Origin: Streptomyces litmocidini
GTDB taxonomy: Bacteria > Actinomycetota > Actinomycetes > Streptomycetales > Streptomycetaceae
Assembly (NCBI RefSeq): GCF_014649755.1
Contig: NZ_BMTQ01000009.1
Span: forward strand, 248,001 to 312,000
Direction: 5' to 3'
DNA length: 64,000 bases
Positions 16,809 through 25,926 of the stretch are shown in pieces. Positions within the stretch are counted from its first letter, which is position 1; every line of letters starts with the position of its first letter. The position numbers were made by a program, and so were the translations under genes. Under the pieces are notes generated by a model. That model did no database searches. It was given only the letters and a program-made list of their open reading frames with translations, and was not told the DNA's origin.

Positions 16809-17687
16809 TCAGCGGAGCGTGATGTGCGGTTCGAACGCGTCGAGGAGCAGGTCCCGCATCCGGGCCGGGGACATCTCCCCGTTCCCCGCCAGCACCTGGA
16901 TGGCCAGGCCGTCCGCGAGGGCGGTGAACCGGCTGGTCAGCGCCTCCGGATCGGCGTCCGCGGCCATCCCCTCGTACTGGCAGGCGTGCACCAGGTCGAG
17001 CACGGTCCGCCGCCAGCGGGCGTAGATCTCGCGCTGGCCTTCCCGCAGGGCGGGGTCGAGGATCGCCTCGTTCCACGACTGCACCCACACCGACCATTCG
17101 TCGTTGTCGTCCTCGCCGCTGATCAACTGGACGTCGATCAGCCGCCGCAGCTTCTCGACCGGCCCGTCCGCGTCCCGGAACTCGGCTTCGAGTCGCTGGT
17201 GGAGCCGCTCGGCGTAGTGGTGCAGGGCGGCGCGCAGCGCGTCGCCCTTCGTGGGGAAGTGGTAGTGGATCGTGCCCGTGCTGGTTCCGCAGGCGCGGGC
17301 GATGTCCGCGACCCGGACCTGGTGGAAGCCGCGGCGGGCGATGAGCCGCGCGGTCTCCTCGAGGATCTGGGCCCGGCGGACCTCCGCGTCGACGGCGTCG
17401 GCGCGGCGTCGCGCCTCGGGCACCACCGGGTCGTCCGGGGCGGTGGGCGGCCGCCCCTCCCCGGTCCGCAGGTACCGCAGGGACACCTTCCCGATCCGCG
17501 CGATGGCGGCGAGTTCGCGGTCCGCGAGGCGGCGACCGCCGTTGAGGGCCTTGGACAGCGCGGTGGGCTCCATGCCGACGCGGGCGGCGAACTCGCGCTG
17601 GCTGACCGCCGCCGACCGCACCACCAGGCGCGCCCGATCCGCCACGGCCCGGACGTCCTCGTCCCGCCCCCGCCGGATCGCCGTCAT
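16809..17687 (-). CDS. XRE-TetR fusion regulator
   Basis: 292 aa with two DNA-binding domains. Residues about 18-80 are an XRE/Cro helix-turn-helix (SQREFAARVGMEPTALSKAL). Residues about 100-160 are a TetR helix-turn-helix (ILEETARLIARRGFHQVRVADIARACGTSTGTIHYHF), followed by a TetR ligand domain with the WVQSWNEAILDPALREGQ segment. ATG 17687 overlaps the amine oxidase stop by four bases. It probably controls its own operon; the dyad at 19126-19139 is a candidate site. Double-headed regulators of this kind are uncommon. Confidence 0.87.
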   Translation of the reverse strand: MTAIRRGRDEDVRAVADRARLVVRSAAVSQREFAARVGMEPTALSKALNGGRRLADRELAAIARIGKVSLRYLRTGEGRPPTAPDDPVVPEARRRADAVDAEVRRAQILEETARLIARRGFHQVRVADIARACGTSTGTIHYHFPTKGDALRAALHHYAERLHQRLEAEFRDADGPVEKLRRLIDVQLISGEDDNDEWSVWVQSWNEAILDPALREGQREIYARWRRTVLDLVHACQYEGMAADADPEALTSRFTALADGLAIQVLAGNGEMSPARMRDLLLDAFEPHITLR

Positions 17688-19102
17688 CGCGCCGCCCCGT
17701 CCCGTCCGTCCGACTCGTCCGTCCCGTCCGGGCAGGCGAGGACTTCGTCGGCGGCCCGGTATCCCGACGACACCGCGCCGTCGATGTAGCCGTTCCACTC
17801 CGACGCGGTCTCCGTCCCCGCCCAGTGCAGGGGGCCGGTCGGCTCCCGCCAGCCGCGTTCGCCGTGCCCGCTCCATCCGCCGGGCGTCGCGTAGGCCTCG
17901 TATCCGCCCCGGGCGAAGGGGTCCTGGGACCAGATCTTCTCCGTGTAGTCGCGCGGCCGTCCGGCCCGGGGGCCGGCCACCGAGACGAGACCGTCCAGGA
18001 CGGCCGCCCTGCGGCCGGCCTCGTCCAGGGCGGCGAAGCGGTCCAGGCGGTCGCCGTACACGAATCCGACGAGGACGCCGTGCGAGCCGTCCTCCGGGGA
18101 GTTGTCGAACACGACGCCGATCGGCCCGTCGTCGTACAGGGTCGCCACCCCGGACAGCCCCTCCTCGCGCCAGAACGGGGTGTCGTAGACCGCGTGGACC
18201 TTGGCGACGCGCCCCATCGGACTGTGCGACAGCCAGCCGTCCCGCGCGGCGGGCAGGGGCGGCGTGAAGTCCATGGCCCGTACGGCGTGCGGGGGCAGGG
18301 CCACGATCGCCCGGCGCGCCCGGAGCAAGGTGGCCGGGGTGCGGACGCGGACGCCGTCGGCGTCGTACGCGATCGAGAGCGCCCGCTCGCCGAGGCGGAC
18401 GCGGTCGCCGAGCAGGGCCGCGACCGCGCGGGCCGGGCCGGCGGCGCCCGCGGCGAACCGGCTGTCCTGGGCGCAGCCGCGGGTCTCCATCAGCTGTTCG
18501 AAACCGCCGGCCGCGGCGATGTAGAAGAGCACGTGGAAGAGCGAGATCTCGTCGGGCTCCGTACACCACAGCCCTTGGACGGCGAGGGCCATGCGGCGCA
18601 GGGCGTCCGCGTCGTCGGTCTCGGACCGGAAGAAGGACTGTGCCGTCCGCGCGTCCCATTCCCCGAAGCGGGCCGTGCGCCACGGCCGGACGGTGTCCAC
18701 GGTGCGGGCGAACTCGTCGAGGAGCTCGGTGACCCGGACGTACTCGGCCGTGCCGGGCCCGTCGGCGGGCGCGGCGCCGGTGTAGGGGACCCGCGCGCCG
18801 TCGTGCCAGACCTCGATGTGGCTGCCCTTCTCCCAGGTCGGGAAGGTGGGGCAGCCGAAGCGTGCGGCGAGTTCGAGGAGGCGGGTCTGTGTGGGGCCGA
18901 CCCATTGGCCGCCGTGGTCGAGGGGGCCGCCGCCCGGTCGGATCTCGGTCAGGACCCGTCCGCCGACCCGGTCGGAGGCTTCGACCAGGGTGAAGTCGAC
19001 GGCGTTGTCGTGGAGTCGGAGGGCCGCGGCCAGCCCGGCGTACCCTCCGCCCACGACGACGACATCGGATTCGATCAGACGCGTTGCGCTCTGTCTCTCC
19101 AT
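17684..19102 (-). CDS. flavin monoamine oxidase
   Basis: 472 aa FAD amine oxidase of the MAO family. The N-terminal dinucleotide motif is VVVVGGGYAGLAAALRL, with RVGGRV after it and GGPLDHGGQWVGPTQ next. The catalytic-core lysine lies in RVAKVHAVYDTPFW, and the C-terminal FAD clamp is WAGTETASEWNGYIDGAV. It oxidises a primary or secondary amine to aldehyde, ammonia and H2O2. ATG 19102 is chosen because upstream in-frame starts would add an unsupported tail. First gene of the amine oxidase / XRE-TetR / OYE operon. Confidence 0.9.
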   Translation of the reverse strand: MERQSATRLIESDVVVVGGGYAGLAAALRLHDNAVDFTLVEASDRVGGRVLTEIRPGGGPLDHGGQWVGPTQTRLLELAARFGCPTFPTWEKGSHIEVWHDGARVPYTGAAPADGPGTAEYVRVTELLDEFARTVDTVRPWRTARFGEWDARTAQSFFRSETDDADALRRMALAVQGLWCTEPDEISLFHVLFYIAAAGGFEQLMETRGCAQDSRFAAGAAGPARAVAALLGDRVRLGERALSIAYDADGVRVRTPATLLRARRAIVALPPHAVRAMDFTPPLPAARDGWLSHSPMGRVAKVHAVYDTPFWREEGLSGVATLYDDGPIGVVFDNSPEDGSHGVLVGFVYGDRLDRFAALDEAGRRAAVLDGLVSVAGPRAGRPRDYTEKIWSQDPFARGGYEAYATPGGWSGHGERGWREPTGPLHWAGTETASEWNGYIDGAVSSGYRAADEVLACPDGTDESDGRDGAAR

Positions 19103-19125
19103 GGCCCGAGAGGATGCGGCAACAC

Positions 19126-19139
19126 TGACGAGTGCGTCA
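19126..19139. promoter_or_regulatory. dyad upstream of amine oxidase
   Basis: TGACG-AGTG-CGTCA, perfect 5-bp inverted repeat, 23 bases upstream of the amine oxidase ATG. Candidate operator for the XRE-TetR protein of the operon, or for the adjacent TetR. Confidence 0.4.
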
Positions 19140-19190
19140 ATGGTTGCGGCAGGAAGGCCGGGCCGCACGGCCGGTGGGGGAGGCGCGGCC

Positions 19191-19811
19191 CTATCGACCG
19201 GCCGTCAGCGTCTCCTGGTCGATGCCCAGTTCGGCCACGAGAGCGTCGTCCACCCACTCCAGCATCGTGGCGCGGCTGAGCGGTCCCTTGTACGAGGTCA
19301 TCTGCACGGCCAGTCCGTCGAGCAGCGCGGTCAGACGCCAGGCCGCGTCCTCGGGGCGGTCGCAGACGAACTCGCCGGCGGCCACGCCCTGCGCGACGAC
19401 GTCGGCGATCGCGGCCTTCCACTGCTGGTCGAGGTCGTGGGCGACCTTCCTGAGGGCGGGTTCGCGCAGCGCGGCCGCCCAGCCCTCGATCCAGAGCCGC
19501 CAGCCCTTCGCCTGCCCGGTCGGCGCGTACCAACGCACGGCCGAGCGCAGCCGGAGCGTGGCGCTGGTGCGGGGCTTGTCCAGCAGTCTGCGCAGGTGGG
19601 CGAGGTCTCCCTCGGCGGCATGGGCGAAGGCCTCGGCGACGAGCAGCTCCTTGGTGGAGAAGTGGTAGAGCACCAGGGAACTGCTGACTCCGAGCGCCGA
19701 GGCGACGTCCGCGATGCGTACACCGCTGACGCCGCGGGCTTCGATCTGCTCGACGGCGACGCGCAGGATCTCCGCGCGCCGTTCCTCCACGCTCAACCGG
19801 ACTCTGGCCAC
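19191..19811 (-). CDS. TetR-family regulator, BetI-like C-terminal domain
   Basis: 206 aa. The N-terminal helix-turn-helix is RIADVASALGVSSSLVLYHF. The ligand domain resembles the BetI/TetR_C_6 type (WIEGWAAALREPALRKVAHDLDQQW, then the LLDGLAVQM segment). It is divergent from the amino-acid permease; a perfect 7-bp dyad lies 58 bases upstream of its start, consistent with autoregulation. A near-identical dyad precedes the acyl-CoA dehydrogenase operon at 28746, so it probably controls the permease and that operon. Confidence 0.88.
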   Translation of the reverse strand: MARVRLSVEERRAEILRVAVEQIEARGVSGVRIADVASALGVSSSLVLYHFSTKELLVAEAFAHAAEGDLAHLRRLLDKPRTSATLRLRSAVRWYAPTGQAKGWRLWIEGWAAALREPALRKVAHDLDQQWKAAIADVVAQGVAAGEFVCDRPEDAAWRLTALLDGLAVQMTSYKGPLSRATMLEWVDDALVAELGIDQETLTAGR

Positions 19812-19868
19812 CGCTTCACCCTACACAGCTCTTGACACTGCCGTGTGGCCGGGCTCACAGTGCTGGCT

Positions 19869-19889
19869 ACTGACTGGCCGTTCAGTCAG
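19869..19889. promoter_or_regulatory. TetR-type operator between TetR and permease genes
   Basis: CTGACTG-N6-CAGTCAG (19870-19889), perfect 7-bp inverted repeat. It matches 28746-28766 (opposite strand) in 18 of 21 positions. A possible -35 TTGACA for the permease is at 19832-19837. Confidence 0.7.
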
Positions 19890-19943
19890 ATGATGTGCCG
19901 CTCCGTACGTGACCCTCCCCGTGCTGCCGTAGGAGTCCGCCCC

Positions 19944-21503
19944 GTGACCCAAGCACCCGTCACCCCCAACAGGGCCGAAGAGCCCGCACCCGAGACCCCC
20001 GACCTCTCCGAGGGCTGGGACGAACAGCGCGGCCGGCTCCGCAAGGAGCTGCGCCGTTTCGACGTCCTGCTGTTCCTCATATGCACCCTCGTCGGACTGG
20101 ACACGATCGGGTCGGTCGCGGCGCAGGGCCCGCAGGGACTGACCTGGATGGCCATCCTCGCGGTGCTCTTCTTCCTTCCCTACGGACTCCTCGTCGCCGA
20201 ACTCGGCTCGGCCTTCCCCGTCCAGGGAGGCCCGTACGTCTGGACGCGGCTCGCCTTCGGCCGGCTCACCGCGGGCCTCAACCAGATCCTCTACTGGATC
20301 TCCAACCCGGTGTGGGTGGGCGGCAGCCTGTGCATCATCGCCCTCACCACCTGGGAGGAGTTCTTCACGCCGCTGCCCGGTCTGTGGAAGTACGCCGCCG
20401 GCCTCGTCTTCATCTGGGGCGGGGCGCTCGCCGTCGTCCAGTCCGTCCGGGTCGGCAAGTGGGTGCCGATCGCGGGCGCCGTCGCGCGCATCGTGCTGCT
20501 GGGGTTCTTCCTCGTCTCGGTGGTCGTCTTCGCCGTGCGGAACGGCGTGCACGCCCTGCCCGCGAGCGAGTTCTCACCGACCTACGCCGGTTTCGTGGCG
20601 CTCGTCCCCGTCCTGATCTTCAACTACGTCGGCTTCGAACTTCCCAGCTCCGCAGCCGAGGAGATGCGCAACCCGCGCCGCGACATCCCGCTCTCCATCC
20701 TCCGCTCCGGCGTCGCCTCGCTCCTGCTCTACGGCGGGCCCATCCTCGGCATCATGTTCGTCCTGCCCGGCGAGAAGATCGGCAGCCTCGGCGGTTTCAT
20801 CGACGCCTGCAAGGCCGTCTTCACGGTCTACGGGGGGACCATCGCCGCGGACGGCACGGTCACCCTCACCGGTGCGGGCGCGGTCTTCGGCGGCATCGCC
20901 GCCGCGGGGCTCATCATCGGCCTGCTGACCTCCGGCGTCACCTGGGCGATGGGCGCGCACCGCGCCCAGGCCGTGGCCTGCGCCGACGGCGCCGGGCCGG
21001 CCTGGCTCGGCACGATCTCCGAGAAGCACGGCACCCCGGTGCGGGTGAACCTGCTCTCGGCGGTCCTCGCGTCGATCCTCCTCGTCGCCGCCCTCAACCT
21101 CACCGAGGGCGACGGCGAGAAGTACTTCGCGGCGGGCCTGGGCCTGACGATCTGCACGACCTTCGTCTCGTACGTCATCACCTTCCCGAGCCTGGTGGTG
21201 CTGCGCCGCAAGTACCCCGACACTCCGCGCCCGTACGCCGTCCCGGGCGGTCGCCCCGGCGCCTGGACGGTCACCGCGCTCGCGACCGGCCTGGTCGCCT
21301 TCACGGTGGTCGTGCTGATCTGGCCGGGCTTCGGCGTCGGCTGGTTCGGCACGGAGGGTTCCCCCGCGGACTCCCTGCCCGAGGCCTTCGCCGGCCAGCG
21401 CTCCGCCTACACGCTGAGCCAGGTCGTGCCGCTGCTGATCATCGCGGTCATCGGCCTCGTCTTCTACGCGGCGGGCGCGAAGACCCGTCGTACGAAGAGC
21501 TGA
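19944..21503 (+). CDS. APC-superfamily amino acid permease
   Basis: 519 aa membrane protein with 12-14 hydrophobic segments. The N-terminal cytosolic arm is acidic, followed by the APC signature FDVLLFLICTLVGLDTIGSV and the helix-3 motif VAELGSAFPVQGGPYVWTRLAFG. The conserved FELPSSAAEEMRNPRRDIP lies mid-protein. It imports an amino acid or amine, substrate unknown. GTG 19944 has AGGAG at 19931 and is chosen over upstream in-frame codons. A shared TetR box links it to the catabolic operon at 21801-28717. Confidence 0.88.
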   Translation: MTQAPVTPNRAEEPAPETPDLSEGWDEQRGRLRKELRRFDVLLFLICTLVGLDTIGSVAAQGPQGLTWMAILAVLFFLPYGLLVAELGSAFPVQGGPYVWTRLAFGRLTAGLNQILYWISNPVWVGGSLCIIALTTWEEFFTPLPGLWKYAAGLVFIWGGALAVVQSVRVGKWVPIAGAVARIVLLGFFLVSVVVFAVRNGVHALPASEFSPTYAGFVALVPVLIFNYVGFELPSSAAEEMRNPRRDIPLSILRSGVASLLLYGGPILGIMFVLPGEKIGSLGGFIDACKAVFTVYGGTIAADGTVTLTGAGAVFGGIAAAGLIIGLLTSGVTWAMGAHRAQAVACADGAGPAWLGTISEKHGTPVRVNLLSAVLASILLVAALNLTEGDGEKYFAAGLGLTICTTFVSYVITFPSLVVLRRKYPDTPRPYAVPGGRPGAWTVTALATGLVAFTVVVLIWPGFGVGWFGTEGSPADSLPEAFAGQRSAYTLSQVVPLLIIAVIGLVFYAAGAKTRRTKS

Positions 21504-21582
21504 GGTTCGGGCCGGGCGGCCGAGGACCGGCACACGGGTGACCGTGCCGTCGTCCTCGCGGACGTCCCGCACGTGACGGAAA

Positions 21583-21634
21583 CGGAGGGGGCCGAGGAGC
21601 GCCGGGGAAGCCCGGTCGCCCTCGGCCCCCTCCG
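21583..21634. terminator. strong stem-loop between convergent genes
   Basis: 15-bp perfect arms (CGGAGGGGGCCGAGG and complement) with an inner CCGGG/CCCGG stem. Two further hairpins follow at about 21714-21748 and at 21755-21780 (arms GAGGGGCGGCCC with a 2-base gap). They separate the permease (+) from the SDR (-) and probably stop transcription both ways. Confidence 0.75.
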
Positions 21635-21800
21635 CGCGTGCGTCCGGAGGACCGGTGCCGTGGCGAGCGCCTGCGGTCCGGCCCGGCCCGATGTCCCGAC
21701 GGTCGAGCGCGCGGAGGGCCGGCCACCCGTACCGGTGCCGGCCCTCCCACGCCCGAGGGGCGGCCCACGGGCCGCCCCTCACCGCGTACGGTCCGCTCCG

Positions 21801-22598
21801 CTACCCGGCCGACCGCCCGTACACCTGCTTCCCCAGCCACTGGCCGCCGTCCACCGTGAGGCACTCGCCGGTCAGGTACGACGCCCCGTCGCCCAGGAGG
21901 AACAGCGACGCCTCCGCGATCTCGGCGGGGTCGGCGAAGCGGCCCGCCGGGACCGTGGCCAGGACCTCCTCGCGGGCCTCGGCGGTGGCCCACAGGGCCG
22001 CGCCGGCGCCCTCCGTCTCCGTCGGGCCGGGGGCGATGCAGTTCAGGCGGATGCCCAGCGGGGCGAGTTCGACCGCCAGGGTCCGCGTCATGGCCAGGAC
22101 GCCGGCCTTCGCGGCGGCCGAGTGGACGGTGCCCGGGTGGCCGTGCCAGGCGTACGTGGCGATCACGGAGAGGACCGAGCCGCCGGTGCCCTGTTCGCGC
22201 AGCCTGCGGGCGACGGCACGGGTGCAGTAGTACGAGCCGTTGAGGACGATGTCGACGACGGCGCGCCAGCCGCCCGGGGACAGGTCGATGCCGGGGACGA
22301 CGAAGTTCCCGGCCGCGTTGTTGACCAGCCCGTCCAGCCTGCCGAACCGCTCGACCGCCGCGGCCACCAGCGCGTCCACCGCCTCCGGGTCGCGTACGTC
22401 CGTCGGCACCGCGAGGGCCTCCCCGCCGGCCTTCTCGATCAGGGCGACCGTCTCGTCCAGCCGCTGCGGGGTGCGGCCCGCCACGGTGACGCGCGCCCCC
22501 GCCGCCGCCAGCGCCAGCGCGATCGCACGGCCGATGCCGCTGCCGCCGCCGGTCACGAGGTACGTACGGCCGGCGAACCGGCCGGGTTCCGATGTCAT
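21801..22598 (-). CDS. SDR oxidoreductase of the 2,4-dienoyl-CoA reductase type
   Basis: 265 aa. The NADP fold starts TGGGSGIGRAIALAL, with NNAAGNF in the usual place. The catalytic YxxxK is changed: the segment reads TVHSAAAKAGV, with His where Tyr normally stands. Loss of that Tyr and the downstream LNCIAPGPTETEGAG match eukaryotic-type 2,4-dienoyl-CoA reductases, which act with other residues. It could reduce dienoyl-CoA intermediates in the pathway served by the acyl-CoA dehydrogenase of the same operon. Its ATG overlaps the synthetase stop by four bases; last gene of the operon. Confidence 0.85.
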   Translation of the reverse strand: MTSEPGRFAGRTYLVTGGGSGIGRAIALALAAAGARVTVAGRTPQRLDETVALIEKAGGEALAVPTDVRDPEAVDALVAAAVERFGRLDGLVNNAAGNFVVPGIDLSPGGWRAVVDIVLNGSYYCTRAVARRLREQGTGGSVLSVIATYAWHGHPGTVHSAAAKAGVLAMTRTLAVELAPLGIRLNCIAPGPTETEGAGAALWATAEAREEVLATVPAGRFADPAEIAEASLFLLGDGASYLTGECLTVDGGQWLGKQVYGRSAG

Positions 22599-24724
22599 CT
22601 CAGCACTCCATGGGCGTCGAGGGCGACCGCGCCGCCCGGATGGACGAGCAGCGGATTGACTTCGAGCTCGGCGAGCTCGGGATGCTCGGACGCGGCCCGC
22701 GCCAGCGCGCACAGGGCGTCCGCGGCGGCATCCAGGTCGACGGCGGGCGCGCCCCGCCAGCCGGTGAGCAGCGGTGCGTGCCGCAGGGAGAGCAGCAGCT
22801 CGCGCGCCCGCCCCGGGGTGAGCGGGGCGAGGGCGAGCGCGGTGTCGGCGAGCAGTTCGGCGGTGACCCCGCCGAGGCCGACCATGGCGACGGGCCCGAA
22901 CGCCGGGTCGTGTCGCACTCCGGCGATGAGCTCGACGGAGTGCGGGTGGACGGCCATCTCCTCGACCGCGTACCGGGTGACGCCGGTGGCGTCACGCATC
23001 CGGGCGAAGGCGGCGCGCAGCGCGGTCTCGTCGGCGATGCCGAGGGCCACCCCGCCCGCCTCGGTCTTGTGGGCCAGGCCCATCGCCTTGAGGGCGAGCG
23101 GGTATCCGGTGCGGCGGGCGGCGTCGGCCGCCTCGTCGGCCGTGCCGACGAACTCGGCGGTGGGGAAGCCGAGTCCATGGGACCGGAGCAGGGTGCGGAC
23201 GCTCTCGTACTCCCCGTCCGTGACGGGGCGGGACGGGGACGGCGCCCGCTCGGGCGGCGCGTACGGCGTCGCGCGGGCCGGCCGGGCCGCATGGGCCAGG
23301 GCGGTCGCGGCCTGTTCGATGCGTTCGTAGACGGGCACGCCGTGTTCGCGCAGCACGGCCAGGGCCGGGGTGTCGCGGGCCATGGTGTGGACGACGAGCA
23401 GCCGGCCGGCCCTTCCCGCGGCCTCCGCCAGTTCCTCGGCGACCGCGCACTCCTCGCGGGTCTGGTCGGGGTTGGCGGTGGCGTAGTCGCCGAAGTAGCC
23501 GGTGAGGACCGTGGCATCGGTGTCCCCGCCGTCGAGCAGGGCCCGGGTGATCCGGGCGTAGTTGCGGAGGTCCGCCTCCCCGGCGCCCGCGAGGTCGACG
23601 GGGTTGCCGCAGCCTCCCCGGCCGGGGAGGTGCGCGGCGACGGCGGCCCGGGTGGCCCCGTCGAGGACGGGGACGTCGAGCCCGCGGGCGACGAGCGCGT
23701 CGGCGGCGAGCGCGCCCTGGCCCCCGCTGTCGCCGACGACGGCGATGCGCGCCGCTCCGGGGGACGCGGGGGCTCCGCCGGTGGCGTCCGCGGGCACGGT
23801 CCGGCTCAGCCCGAGGCGCGGCCCCTGTCCCTGTCCCCGTGCCCGCCGCTGCCCCAGGCCGTGCCGTACCGCCGCCAACAGGACGGCCGTGTCGACCAGT
23901 TCGCCCGCCGACTCCAGCAGGATCGCGCCCGTGTCGCGGCAGACGGCGTCCACCACCGCCCGGGCGCTCACCAGCGCGCCCGTGTGGGAGGCCGCCGCGC
24001 GACCGGAGGCCTCGCTGCGGCCGAGCGTCAGCAGCAGGACGGGCTTGCCGGCCGCGTGGGCGGCGGCCAGGGTGCGGGCCAGGCGCCGCCCGTCCCGGAA
24101 GTCCTCCACGTACGCGGCGACGACGCGCGTCGCTTCGTGGGCGATCAGCGCGTCGAGGGCGTCCGCCGCGTCGATGTCGCGCTGGTTGCCGAGCGAGACG
24201 AACCGGGAGAACCCCTGTCCGGCCCGGTCCAGCAGCCTGCCGATCTCGAGTGCGAGGTTGCCGCTCTGCGACACGAGCCCGACCCCACCCGCCGGGAAGT
24301 CGCCCCAGCTCAGGCGGAGTTCGGTCGTGGTGTCGACGACGCCCATGCAGTTGGGGCCGAGCAGCCGTCCGCCGTGCGAGGTGACGAGCGCGGCCAGTTC
24401 CCGCTCCTCCTGCGGACCGGACCCTCCGGACGTGATCACGGTGAAGCACCGCGCGCCCGCCGCGAGTCCCTGGACGATCACGGGCCGCACCTGCGGCGGC
24501 GGCACCGCGACGACGACCTGCTCGGGGACGGTCGCCAGGGACCCGAGGTCCGGCAGGAAGGGTACGCCGTCGAGGTTGCCGCCCCGCTGGTTGACGAGGT
24601 GGACGGTGCGCCGGGAGCGTCCGGCGAGGGCTCCGGCGGCCAGCCAGTAACCCCACTTGGCGGGGTCGGCGGAGGCCCCGACGACGGCGACGGAACGCGG
24701 ATCGAAGAGGACGTCCAGGCTCAT
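22595..24724 (-). CDS. NDP-forming acyl-CoA synthetase
   Basis: 709 aa. Fused subunits of the acetate-CoA ligase (ADP-forming)/Pat-type family. The CoA-binding domain (FDPRSVAVVGASADPAKWGY; LLGPNCMGV) is followed by succinyl-CoA-ligase-like domains with LVSQSGNLA and the phospho-histidine region ASHTGALV. The C-terminal ATP-grasp half runs from about residue 480 (GYPLALKAMGLAHKTEAGGV; LAELEVNPLLV). No GNAT domain is fused. It makes or uses an acyl-CoA with ATP/ADP. ATGA overlaps with both neighbours show tight coupling. Confidence 0.87.
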   Translation of the reverse strand: MSLDVLFDPRSVAVVGASADPAKWGYWLAAGALAGRSRRTVHLVNQRGGNLDGVPFLPDLGSLATVPEQVVVAVPPPQVRPVIVQGLAAGARCFTVITSGGSGPQEERELAALVTSHGGRLLGPNCMGVVDTTTELRLSWGDFPAGGVGLVSQSGNLALEIGRLLDRAGQGFSRFVSLGNQRDIDAADALDALIAHEATRVVAAYVEDFRDGRRLARTLAAAHAAGKPVLLLTLGRSEASGRAAASHTGALVSARAVVDAVCRDTGAILLESAGELVDTAVLLAAVRHGLGQRRARGQGQGPRLGLSRTVPADATGGAPASPGAARIAVVGDSGGQGALAADALVARGLDVPVLDGATRAAVAAHLPGRGGCGNPVDLAGAGEADLRNYARITRALLDGGDTDATVLTGYFGDYATANPDQTREECAVAEELAEAAGRAGRLLVVHTMARDTPALAVLREHGVPVYERIEQAATALAHAARPARATPYAPPERAPSPSRPVTDGEYESVRTLLRSHGLGFPTAEFVGTADEAADAARRTGYPLALKAMGLAHKTEAGGVALGIADETALRAAFARMRDATGVTRYAVEEMAVHPHSVELIAGVRHDPAFGPVAMVGLGGVTAELLADTALALAPLTPGRARELLLSLRHAPLLTGWRGAPAVDLDAAADALCALARAASEHPELAELEVNPLLVHPGGAVALDAHGVLR

Positions 24725-25926
24725 GCGTACCAGCCGAAGCGCGCGGCGATCACCGGCAGCCGGTCCGCGACGACGCCGTGCGCCGCCGCGCGCGGGGTGG
24801 TCCCGTCGCGCTCGGCCCGGGTCAGGACCTGTTCGACCAGCGCGCGCACGGAGCGCCGGATGTGAGCGAACGCCTCGTCCGGGTCCGGGCCGATGTCGCC
24901 GAAGAGGGTCCACCACCACCAGGCGTTGGTGGCCGAGTTGACGACCACGTCCGGCAGGACGGTGATGCCGCGCGCCGCCAGCAGGCCCTCGGCCTCCGGC
25001 AGGACCGGCATGTTGGCCGCCTCGGCGATCCAGCGGGCCGTGATGCCGGCCTGGTTGCCGGCGTCGACCGCGTACGAGACGGCGGCCGGGACGAGTACGT
25101 CGGCGTCGGCGGACAGCCAGGCGTCGCCGGGCAGTTCGCGGTCGTCCGCGCGCAGGGCGGCGCGGTCCACGGTCCCGTACGCGTCCCGGGCGGCCAGCAG
25201 CGCCTCCACGTCCAGGCCGTCCGGGTGGACGATCGTGCCCTTGACGTCGGCCACGGCCACGATCTTCAGTCCGGCCCGGGCCAGGAAGCGGGCGGTCGCC
25301 CCGCCCATCGTCCCGAAGCCCTGCACCGACACCCGCGTCCCCGCGTGGGGGACACCGGCCCTGTCCAGCACCGTCAGGACCGATTCGGCGACCCCGCAGC
25401 CGCCCGCCAGCTCGTCGAGCCCGATGCCGTCCACGTCCACGGCGAACGCGTCCGCGAGCCGGCGCCGGGCCGCGGCCTCGTCGTCGAGCAGCGGGTACAC
25501 GGCCTGGATCGAGGAGACCAGACCGGCCTCGGCGGCCGCGCGGTCGACGAGGTCCTGGGTGAGGCCGAGGTCTTCGCCGGTGGTCCAGAAGTGTTCGATG
25601 TGCGGCCGCATCGCGCGGAGGTAGCGGACCAGCACCCCGTACGCCTCGGGGTCGCGCGGGTCGCAGTCGATGCCGCCCTTGGCGCCGCCGAGCGGCACGT
25701 AGCGGCCCTCGGGGTCGTAGTGCAGGGCCTCCTTCATCGTCATGCCGCGGGCCAGGCCGGCGACCTCGTCGAGGGTGCAGCCCTCCCGCATCCGCAGCCC
25801 GCCGCTGGAGACGCCGCGCACGAGCCGGTCGATCACCAGGTGGCCCTGGCGGCCGGTCACGTGGTCCGTCCAGGTGAGGGAGATGAGAGGGGCGTGCGCG
25901 GGGGCGGTCGCGGTCTCGGGCGTCAT
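24721..25926 (-). CDS. Glu/Leu/Phe/Val-type dehydrogenase
   Basis: 401 aa. The amino-acid dehydrogenase fold has the substrate lysine in PLGGAKGGID and an earlier lysine in MTMKEALHY. The NAD Rossmann motif is VQGFGTMGGATARFL and the late segment is LPDVVVNSATNAWWWW. It deaminates an L-amino acid to the 2-oxo acid (or the reverse). It is encoded next to a 2-oxo-acid decarboxylase-like enzyme, so it probably supplies that enzyme's substrate. The start overlaps the ThDP gene stop (ATGA). Confidence 0.88.
   Translation of the reverse strand: MTPETATAPAHAPLISLTWTDHVTGRQGHLVIDRLVRGVSSGGLRMREGCTLDEVAGLARGMTMKEALHYDPEGRYVPLGGAKGGIDCDPRDPEAYGVLVRYLRAMRPHIEHFWTTGEDLGLTQDLVDRAAAEAGLVSSIQAVYPLLDDEAAARRRLADAFAVDVDGIGLDELAGGCGVAESVLTVLDRAGVPHAGTRVSVQGFGTMGGATARFLARAGLKIVAVADVKGTIVHPDGLDVEALLAARDAYGTVDRAALRADDRELPGDAWLSADADVLVPAAVSYAVDAGNQAGITARWIAEAANMPVLPEAEGLLAARGITVLPDVVVNSATNAWWWWTLFGDIGPDPDEAFAHIRRSVRALVEQVLTRAERDGTTPRAAAHGVVADRLPVIAARFGWYA

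Noticed and set aside
14511..17789. 1092-codon open frame on the plus strand
   Set aside because: It lies antisense to the OYE-like and XRE-TetR genes, which have clear domains; the product is a low-complexity shadow frame of high-GC DNA.
22592..24865. 757-codon plus-strand frame
   Set aside because: Antisense to the acyl-CoA synthetase, which shows all family motifs.
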